Positions 7,378 to 12,844 of a stretch of DNA of 26,142 nucleotides are shown here, piece after piece; position 1 is the first letter of the stretch; the number at the start of each line of letters is the position of its first letter. Position numbers and translations under genes: made by a program. A model generated the notes under the pieces. The model had not been told where the DNA came from and searched no databases. It saw nothing but the letters and a program-made list of their open reading frames with translations. This DNA is from an uncultured Verrucomicrobiota bacterium (GTDB lineage Bacteria > Verrucomicrobiota > Kiritimatiellia > RFP12 > UBA1067), in the NCBI GenBank assembly GCA_946631345.1, contig CAMPAA010000010.1:1-26142 (forward strand), read 5' to 3'.

Positions 7378-8135
7378 TAGTTCCGCATGGTTTCTGTGGT
7401 GGCGTGGAGCGGGCGCTGAAAATGGCCTATGCTGCGCTGGATGAATTTCCGCCGCCCGTCTACTGTCTTCACGAGATTGTGCACAACGAAAGGGTCGTAG
7501 GGGATCTGGCGGCGCGCGGCATGAGATTCGTGTCATCGGTCGATGATGTGCCGGATGCTGCGGTGATGCTGATAAGCGCCCATGGTGCCGCCCCTGCCAT
7601 TTCGGCTGTAGCCCAATCCCGGCATATTCGCGTGGTTGATGCCACATGCCCGTTTGTCGTAGCCGCGCACGGCAGTATCCGCGCTAACTTCGCCAGGGGG
7701 CGGCGTACTGCTGTGGTCGGCGACCCAAATCATGCAGAGGTGCTTGGCTATCTGGGCGAACCGGGGGCCTGCCTGCCGGAGGAGGTTAGGCCGGGTGAAG
7801 AAGTCGGACGGGTCGTTCAGACCACGCTCGACTCGACGGTGCATGGAGGCGTGTGCACAGCCACTGCTGATCGTCAGCAGGCAGTCCGTGCGTTTGTGCA
7901 GACGAGGCAGCGCGATGGCACCGTAGGCGTGTTGGTGGTGGGGGGCGGCAAAAGCGCGAATACCGGCCGGTTGGTGGAGACCGCAGCGCATGAAGGGGGC
8001 AAGGCCTGGCGCGTCGCATCGGCGGCGGATGTTGGAGCCATTGATTTCTCCGGCATAGACGTGCTTGGCGTGACATCCGGGGCTTCAACGCCCGAAAACA
8101 TTCTTGAGGAAGTCCTCCGCAGCATTCCATCGTGA
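7362..8135 (+). CDS. ispH: 4-hydroxy-3-methylbut-2-enyl diphosphate reductase, compact form
   Basis: Iron-sulfur enzyme of the last step of the MEP pathway, making IPP and DMAPP. The three cluster cysteines are C12 (GFCGGV), C96 (DATCPF) and C165 (GVCTATADRQ). Substrate-site residues also remain: H41 (VHN), H74 (SAHG), H124 and E126 (NHAEV), the QTTL threonines (~154-155), S198/N200 (GKSANTGRL) and S242 (GAST). At 257 residues it is roughly 50-60 shorter than E. coli IspH (316). About 30 of these are missing between the second and third cysteines, including the helix that normally follows QTTL, and the C-terminal tail is absent. All catalytic positions survive, so it is probably active. It overlaps murI by 16 bases. 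Confidence 0.9.
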   Translation: MRIEVIVPHGFCGGVERALKMAYAALDEFPPPVYCLHEIVHNERVVGDLAARGMRFVSSVDDVPDAAVMLISAHGAAPAISAVAQSRHIRVVDATCPFVVAAHGSIRANFARGRRTAVVGDPNHAEVLGYLGEPGACLPEEVRPGEEVGRVVQTTLDSTVHGGVCTATADRQQAVRAFVQTRQRDGTVGVLVVGGGKSANTGRLVETAAHEGGKAWRVASAADVGAIDFSGIDVLGVTSGASTPENILEEVLRSIPS

Positions 8136-8202
8136 CCGGCTGAACATGAGAGCCGAGCCGCATCCGCCGGATTCGCGCCCTCAAACGAGGTGTTGGGCAT
8201 TA

Positions 8203-8211
8203 TGCTATAAT
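8203..8211 (+). promoter_or_regulatory. extended -10 promoter placed at the start codon of the fusion gene
   Basis: TGC followed by a perfect TATAAT (8206-8211) in the context CATTATGCTATAATTGC. Transcription would begin about seven bases downstream, near 8218, while the first ATG is at 8220 and the next at 8226. No -35 is evident. The mRNA would be leaderless or nearly so. Confidence 0.75.
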
Positions 8212-8219
8212 TGCAAACC

Positions 8220-10379
8220 ATGCACATGAAAAGAATTGTCGGGTGGCTGTCGCTCTGCGTCGGCATGGTGTGGTATGCGTCCGTGGCGGACGTCAGGCCG
8301 GTTGACTGGTCGGATTCCGAACGCATCTCGGACGGCATAGTGCTGATAAGCCTTTCCCGCGATGAGCCGCGTCTTATCAAGGCGAAGGCGATGCGCGTGG
8401 ATATTTCGGACAAGTCGCTGTTCTTCACAGGCAACGGGCGTGACGCGCGATGGGGAATGCCGATGCCGTACTACACGAATCTTGTCATCAGAACGCGACG
8501 TGTGACGGCAGAGGAGTTCCTGATGAATGCGCGCGCTCCGATCGAGCTGGGCGGCAGGGGACTCAACATGATCGCTGCGTTCAACACGGCGTTGTGGACG
8601 CCATGCCCCGAGCCGACACCGACACCATACGGCCAGCTCCACGGCCTCAACATCTCGGACGGCGTAATCGTTTCGCCGACGCCGACCAACAGGGTCAAGG
8701 GCATATTCGCAATCTGGAAGAACGGCGGCATGGACATCCTTCCCACGCCACTCCCGCAGTCGAAGATTGACGATGCGTGGATAGCGCATTCCGGCTGGGA
8801 TATCGTGCTGAAGGACGGTAAACCTCTTTTCATGAGAGACGACGGAGGTGTCCATCCGCGTACCGTGCTGGGTCTTTCCCGCGACCGTCGTTGGCTCTAT
8901 GTGCTGGTTGTGGAAGGTCGGAGGAATGGCGTGAGCATCGGCGCAGACTACCGAGACCTTGCCGACATGATGCTGTCGCTTGGTGCGAGCGACGCGATCA
9001 ACATGGATGGCGGCGGATCCACGGAACTTGTCCGCTGGGATGACGAATCGCGGCGGCAGGTCACATGTTTCACGCAGGAGACGCCGCCCCGCCGTGACGC
9101 GCTATTCATCGGAATATGTCGCCGCGCCGCCGCTCCGGGACGTAATGTTCCGCTTGATGGGGCGCACATGTTCGAGGCCGCGATCGATGGCGACAGGTCG
9201 AGGAGCGCAGGCCTGTACCACCGCTACGAGTTCGACGACGTGCGCGACACTCCGCCTCCGCCCGGCTACAGGCCGTTCTACATCTCGCACTACGGGCGGC
9301 ACGGGTCAAGATACCAGACCGACGAACGCCATCTGCGGCCATTCGCCATCATCGAGGCCGCCGAAAGGGCCGGCGTGCTGCTGACGCCAGGCAAGGAGCT
9401 GCTGCGCCGCTTGCGCCCAATCGTCGATGAGCACAGGGGCATGCTGGGAGAGCTGGCCGTGAACGGAGGACTGGAACATGCCCGGCTTGCGAGGCGTATG
9501 TACAAACGGTTCCCGTCGGTGTTTGAGACAAAAGGCATGGTGCGGTGTCGGGCGAGCGTCAAGAGCAGATGCCTTTCGAGCATGGCGAACTTTACATGCG
9601 CTCTCAAGGGCGAGGCGCCTCAGCTTGGATTCGAGTTCGCGACCGGGGAGCGGCACATGGATGTGATAGCGCATCCTGTACCCGGCAACAAGGAGGAGCG
9701 CATGGAACGGATCGGCAGGTTGACGGACGGCATGTTGCGCAAACTCGTCAACCCTGAGCGCATCGTTAGGCTTCTTTTCAAGGATTCCCCGGCAGCAGGG
9801 GAGATTGTAGGCGACCAGTATAGATTTGCCGCAGAATTGTTCGAGCTTGCGTCCGCGTTCCAGTCGTTGGATTGCGAACTTGACGGGCTTGACATCTACG
9901 ATTACTTTACGAGGGACGAGATCCTATCCCTCGCCCGTTACTGGAATTGCGACTACTATCTTAAAATGGGCAACTCCGTCGAGCTTGGCGATTGCATCGT
10001 GGCTGCCGCAGCACGGTTGGCAAAGGACATCGTTGAACGCGCCGACGAGGCCATCCGAGGTGACGGCGTATGCGCAGACCTTCGTTTCGGGCACGATTCG
10101 GGGCTGCTTCCACTTGCTGGACTGCTTGGTGTCGAAGGAGCGGGGGCACACGTTCCTGCTGCAGAATCATGGAAGCACTGTCAGCTGTGGCGGCAAATGC
10201 CGATGGCGGCAAACATCCAGATGATATTCTACCGTAACGATTCCGGCGACTGCCTTGTGAAGATACTGTACAATGAGCATGAAAGATTGCTGTTGAAAGG
10301 CATTTCACCGGTTTCAGAGTCATACTATCGCTGGAGCGACCTTCGGAGATTGCTTCTTCGCGCGAACCGTCGGCATTGA
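8220..10379 (+). CDS. exported phosphodiester glycosidase (NAGPA-like) fused to histidine acid phosphatase
   Basis: A 719-residue protein with a signal-peptide-like N-terminus (KRIVGWLSLCVGMVWYASVA, likely cut before residue 24), so it should act in the periplasm or outside. Residues ~35-300 match the phosphodiester glycosidase family (NAGPA/PF09992): HPRTVLGLS at 212-220, YVLVVEGR at 227-234 and the hallmark NMDGGGST at 261-268. Residues ~335-715 match branch-2 histidine phosphatases: YISHYGRHGSRYQT carries the RHGxR site (R360, H361, R364) and GHDSGLLPLAGLLGV carries the HD proton donor (H625, D626). Together they could remove a sugar-1-phosphoryl cap and then the exposed phosphate; this coupling is inference. 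The ATG at 8220 (or 8226) is chosen because transcription should begin near 8218. Its downstream neighbour has its own promoter. Confidence 0.85.
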   Translation: MHMKRIVGWLSLCVGMVWYASVADVRPVDWSDSERISDGIVLISLSRDEPRLIKAKAMRVDISDKSLFFTGNGRDARWGMPMPYYTNLVIRTRRVTAEEFLMNARAPIELGGRGLNMIAAFNTALWTPCPEPTPTPYGQLHGLNISDGVIVSPTPTNRVKGIFAIWKNGGMDILPTPLPQSKIDDAWIAHSGWDIVLKDGKPLFMRDDGGVHPRTVLGLSRDRRWLYVLVVEGRRNGVSIGADYRDLADMMLSLGASDAINMDGGGSTELVRWDDESRRQVTCFTQETPPRRDALFIGICRRAAAPGRNVPLDGAHMFEAAIDGDRSRSAGLYHRYEFDDVRDTPPPPGYRPFYISHYGRHGSRYQTDERHLRPFAIIEAAERAGVLLTPGKELLRRLRPIVDEHRGMLGELAVNGGLEHARLARRMYKRFPSVFETKGMVRCRASVKSRCLSSMANFTCALKGEAPQLGFEFATGERHMDVIAHPVPGNKEERMERIGRLTDGMLRKLVNPERIVRLLFKDSPAAGEIVGDQYRFAAELFELASAFQSLDCELDGLDIYDYFTRDEILSLARYWNCDYYLKMGNSVELGDCIVAAAARLAKDIVERADEAIRGDGVCADLRFGHDSGLLPLAGLLGVEGAGAHVPAAESWKHCQLWRQMPMAANIQMIFYRNDSGDCLVKILYNEHERLLLKGISPVSESYYRWSDLRRLLLRANRRH

Positions 10380-10428
10380 GTTGTGGAAGTTAGTGAGGGC
10401 AATTCTTGGCGTCATACATGCCCCTCTT

Positions 10429-10441
10429 CCGTTTAGAACGG
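10429..10441. repeat. short perfect hairpin between fusion gene and adaptor gene
   Basis: CCGTT (10429-10433) pairs with AACGG (10437-10441) around TAG. It is followed by GACTTTATG leading into the next -10, so it may be a weak terminator for the upstream gene or an operator just upstream of the promoter. Short, so possibly chance. Confidence 0.3.
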
Positions 10442-10448
10442 GACTTTA

Positions 10449-10457
10449 TGCTATAAT
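10449..10457 (+). promoter_or_regulatory. extended -10 promoter for adaptor lipoprotein
   Basis: TGC then a perfect TATAAT (10452-10457), in the context CTTTATGCTATAATAACC. There is no -35 match at 16-18 bases. The predicted start near 10464 gives a leader of about 30 bases with GGAAGGAA before the ATG at 10495. Confidence 0.75.
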
Positions 10458-10494
10458 AACCATCCTCTAAAAGGCAAGGAAGGAACGGGAAACC

Positions 10495-11724
10495 ATGAAG
10501 TTCATAGCGGCGGCTGTTCTGGCGGCGATTGCGGGGTGCTCCGAGCAGTTCGCGAAGAAGGAGGGGCCGAAGTACAGACTCGCGCCCATCGCAAAGACCG
10601 ACATCGTAAAGACGGTAGAGGCGACGGGAACGGTCGCCCCGATCAAGAAGGTCGAGGTGGGCGCGCAGGTGAACGGCAAGATCATCAAGCTGTTCGTGGA
10701 CTACAACTCGCTCGTCACAAATGGGCAGGTGGTGGCGCTCATCGATCCGCAGGTGTATGACGCGCAGTACCGCAGCGCTCTCGCCCAGCTCCACGCCAAC
10801 GAGGCAAACGTCAAGAAGTGCGAGGCCGTGCTCACGCTCGCGGAGAAGACCTTGTCGCGCAAGGAGGCGCTGTCAAAGAAACAGCTCGCGTCCGTTGCCG
10901 ACTACGATGCCGCACTTGAGGCGCGCGATTCGGCGCGCGCATCCCTCGACCAGGCGCGCGCGCAGGTCGAGCAGAGCCACGCCAGCGTGAGCCAGGCGAA
11001 GGCGAACCTCAACTACTGCACCATCGTCTCCCCCGTTGACGGCACCGTGATCGAACGTAGCGTGGACGAAGGTCAGACCGTCGTGTCGTCCATGAACGCC
11101 GTTCCGCTTCTGACCATCGCCGAAGACTTGAGCCGCATCCAGGTGGAGGCTACCGTGCCCGAGGCGGATGTCGGCGCGATCCGCGAAGGGCAGAAGGTGA
11201 CTTTCACGGCAGACGCCTACCGCAAGCGCTTCAAGGGCGAGGTGCGCCAGGTTCGCCTCGCTGCGACGACGGTCAACAACGTGGTCACGTACCCTATCAT
11301 CATAGAGGCGGTGAACGACGACCGCGACGCGATGCTCTTCCCGGGGATGACGGCCAACATATCGGTGGAGACGGCGCGCGCGGAGGATGTGCTGGCGGTG
11401 TCGTCGGCGGCGCTCAGGTTCCGCCCTAACGAGGCTGACTTCGCCGCCGCGAAGGAGGCCGCCGGCGGCGAGATTCCTCGCGGGCGCAAGCTGTGGATAG
11501 CGGAAGATGGCGGCGGCATGCGCTTCGTCAAGATCGAGGAGGGGATATCAGACGCATCCTTCACGCAGATTAAGGGTGCCGACGACCTTCTGGGGCGCGA
11601 GGCGATCCTCGGTTACGCAACCACGCGTACGGCGGCAGGCGGGAACGGCGCGGTGAATCCGTTCAAGCCGAAGTTCCCGCAGCGCAACAAGAACAAGGGC
11701 ACGGCTCCGGAACCTAAGAAGTAG
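10495..11724 (+). CDS. periplasmic adaptor lipoprotein, MacA/HlyD (RND/ABC efflux) family
   Basis: A 409-residue membrane-fusion protein that would bridge an inner-membrane transporter to an outer-membrane channel. A lipobox IAGC with C15 predicts lipid attachment. The barrel-sandwich hybrid half KVEVGAQVNGKIIKLFVDYN (residues ~51-70) precedes an alpha-helical hairpin of about 80 residues (~90-170), rich in Ala, Glu and Lys. The second biotinyl-lipoyl half is YCTIVSPVDGTVIER, followed by the beta-barrel and membrane-proximal domains. The very basic C-terminal tail (FKPKFPQRNKNKGTAPEPKK) is unusual and may be disordered. The start has a strong GGAAGGAA site. No ABC or RND transporter gene lies beside it in the window; the next gene has its own promoter, so its partner must be elsewhere. 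Confidence 0.87.
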   Translation: MKFIAAAVLAAIAGCSEQFAKKEGPKYRLAPIAKTDIVKTVEATGTVAPIKKVEVGAQVNGKIIKLFVDYNSLVTNGQVVALIDPQVYDAQYRSALAQLHANEANVKKCEAVLTLAEKTLSRKEALSKKQLASVADYDAALEARDSARASLDQARAQVEQSHASVSQAKANLNYCTIVSPVDGTVIERSVDEGQTVVSSMNAVPLLTIAEDLSRIQVEATVPEADVGAIREGQKVTFTADAYRKRFKGEVRQVRLAATTVNNVVTYPIIIEAVNDDRDAMLFPGMTANISVETARAEDVLAVSSAALRFRPNEADFAAAKEAAGGEIPRGRKLWIAEDGGGMRFVKIEEGISDASFTQIKGADDLLGREAILGYATTRTAAGGNGAVNPFKPKFPQRNKNKGTAPEPKK

Positions 11725-11732
11725 CTGATTTG

Positions 11733-11741
11733 TGGTATAAT
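11733..11741 (+). promoter_or_regulatory. extended -10 promoter for S1-domain protein
   Basis: TGG then TATAAT (11736-11741), in the context GATTTGTGGTATAATCC, beginning nine bases after the stop of the adaptor gene. The predicted start near 11748 yields a leader of 6-27 bases depending on which ATG (11754, 11769 or 11775) is used. No -35 is seen; the region upstream is coding sequence. Confidence 0.75.
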
Positions 11742-11768
11742 CCACACCTTTCAATGTCAACAGGTCCT

Positions 11769-12617
11769 ATGGAAATGAGCGAAGACAAGTTTGATTTCGG
11801 CGCGATGGTTAGCGCCCAGATGAAGACGTTCCGTCCCGGGTTCAAGTTCCCGAAGTCCTTCAACGACTTCAAGAGCGTGGAGGCCGATCCCGAGAAGCGC
11901 AAGGCCGCGCTGAAGGCGGCAGAGGGTACGGGCGAGGAGTCCGACGGAGCCGTGCCGGAGAAGAGTCCGCTCGACGCATCGCTCCAGGCGGCGTTCGAGG
12001 CGGGCGATCCCGTGGAGGGCAAGGTTGAGAAGGAGGTCAAGGGCGGCTACGAGGTGACGGTCAAGGGACAGCGTGCGTTCTGCCCGTTCAGCCAGATCGA
12101 CCGTTACCGCCGCGCGGGCGCGGAGTACGTGGGTGAGACGTTCCTCTTCCAGATCCAGGAGTATGGCGCCGACGAACGCGGCGTGAATCTCGTGGTCAGC
12201 CGCCGTGCAGAGCTGGAGATGGAGCAGCAGGCGCTCAAAGACGATCTGCGCGCCACGCTCGAAGAGGGGCAGACGCTCAACGGCCAGGTCACGAAGGTGC
12301 TGGACTTCGGCGCGTTCGTGGACATTGGCGGGATGGAGGGGCTGGTGCCGGTGCGCGAGATATCGTGGGACAAGGTGACGAATCCCGCGAACTACGTTAA
12401 GGCCGGCGACTACGTGACGGTGAAGGTTCTCTCTGTGGATTGGGAGCGCGACCGCGTGTCGCTGTCGATCCGCGAGTGCCAGGCGAAGCCGCTCAAGCCG
12501 CGCAAGGCCGATGCCGCATCCGAGGAAGAGCCCGCCATAGATCTCGCCGCCGAGATGGCGAAGGTGAACGCCGCGGGCGAATCCGGTTTCACCTCCGGCG
12601 CGTTCGACGCGCTGTAG
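11769..12617 (+). CDS. S1 RNA-binding domain protein (two S1 repeats)
   Basis: A 282-residue cytoplasmic protein resembling a cut-down ribosomal protein S1. The N-terminal ~75 residues are charged and probably disordered. Two S1 (OB-fold) repeats follow at about 79-147 (GDPVEGKVEKEVKGGYEVTV) and 167-237 (the canonical GQVTKVLDFGAFVDIGGMEG, ending VKVLSVDWERDRVSLSIRE). The first repeat is divergent, the second is close to consensus. Such proteins bind mRNA and may assist translation or RNA turnover; which is unclear. The ATG at 11769 has AGG four bases upstream; ATGs at 11754 and 11775 are in frame and cannot be excluded. Its own promoter and the lack of other ribosomal genes suggest independent regulation. 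Full-length S1 normally has four to six repeats, so this is probably not rpsA itself. Confidence 0.85.
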   Translation: MEMSEDKFDFGAMVSAQMKTFRPGFKFPKSFNDFKSVEADPEKRKAALKAAEGTGEESDGAVPEKSPLDASLQAAFEAGDPVEGKVEKEVKGGYEVTVKGQRAFCPFSQIDRYRRAGAEYVGETFLFQIQEYGADERGVNLVVSRRAELEMEQQALKDDLRATLEEGQTLNGQVTKVLDFGAFVDIGGMEGLVPVREISWDKVTNPANYVKAGDYVTVKVLSVDWERDRVSLSIRECQAKPLKPRKADAASEEEPAIDLAAEMAKVNAAGESGFTSGAFDAL

Positions 12618-12628
12618 GGATCAAAACT

Positions 12629-12660
12629 GCTCCAGACGCCGGAGCCGGTGTTGCCGTCTG
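12629..12660. repeat. two mutually exclusive hairpins after the S1-protein stop
   Basis: GCTCC (12629-12633) can pair with GGAGC (12641-12645), or CAGACG (12633-12638) can pair with CGTCTG (12655-12660). The two stems share base 12633 and the second encloses the partner of the first, so they compete. No T-run follows. They may be a transcript-end structure or chance in GC-rich DNA. Confidence 0.3.
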
Positions 12661-12713
12661 TCCGCCGGCCCAAACTGCCTGCCGCCACCCTACGCGATGA
12701 AAGTCCCCGTGGC

Positions 12714-12761
12714 CTTGGCCCGGTATGGTATGCCCTCCCATGCCATTTTGCCAGTGCCAAG
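12714..12761. repeat. nested inverted repeat in noncoding region
   Basis: Outer arms CTTGGC (12714-12719) and GCCAAG (12756-12761) are a perfect inverted repeat. They enclose an 8-bp stem ATGGTATG/CATGCCAT (12725-12732 with 12739-12746, one G-T pair) around CCCTCC. The inner stem is followed by TTTTG, so a weak terminator for the S1 gene is possible. The rest of 12618-12809 holds no gene I can support. Confidence 0.4.
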
Positions 12762-12809
12762 CCGCCAAAGCCTCCAACATCCCGACGTCCGCACGCGGGA
12801 GCGGATTTA

Positions 12810-12818
12810 TGGTATAAT
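12810..12818 (+). promoter_or_regulatory. extended -10 promoter for M16 protease-mutS
   Basis: TGG then TATAAT (12813-12818), in the context GATTTATGGTATAATCTG. The predicted start near 12825 gives a leader of about 20 bases with AGGA ahead of the ATG at 12845. No -35 match is visible. Confidence 0.75.
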
Positions 12819-12844
12819 CTGCCGCCATACAGGATTACACGCGC

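Noticed and set aside
7443..8135. Suspicion that short IspH is a decayed pseudogene
   Set aside because: All three cluster cysteines and the substrate-binding His, Glu, Thr, Ser and Asn residues are in place and the frame is intact, so a compact functional enzyme is more likely.
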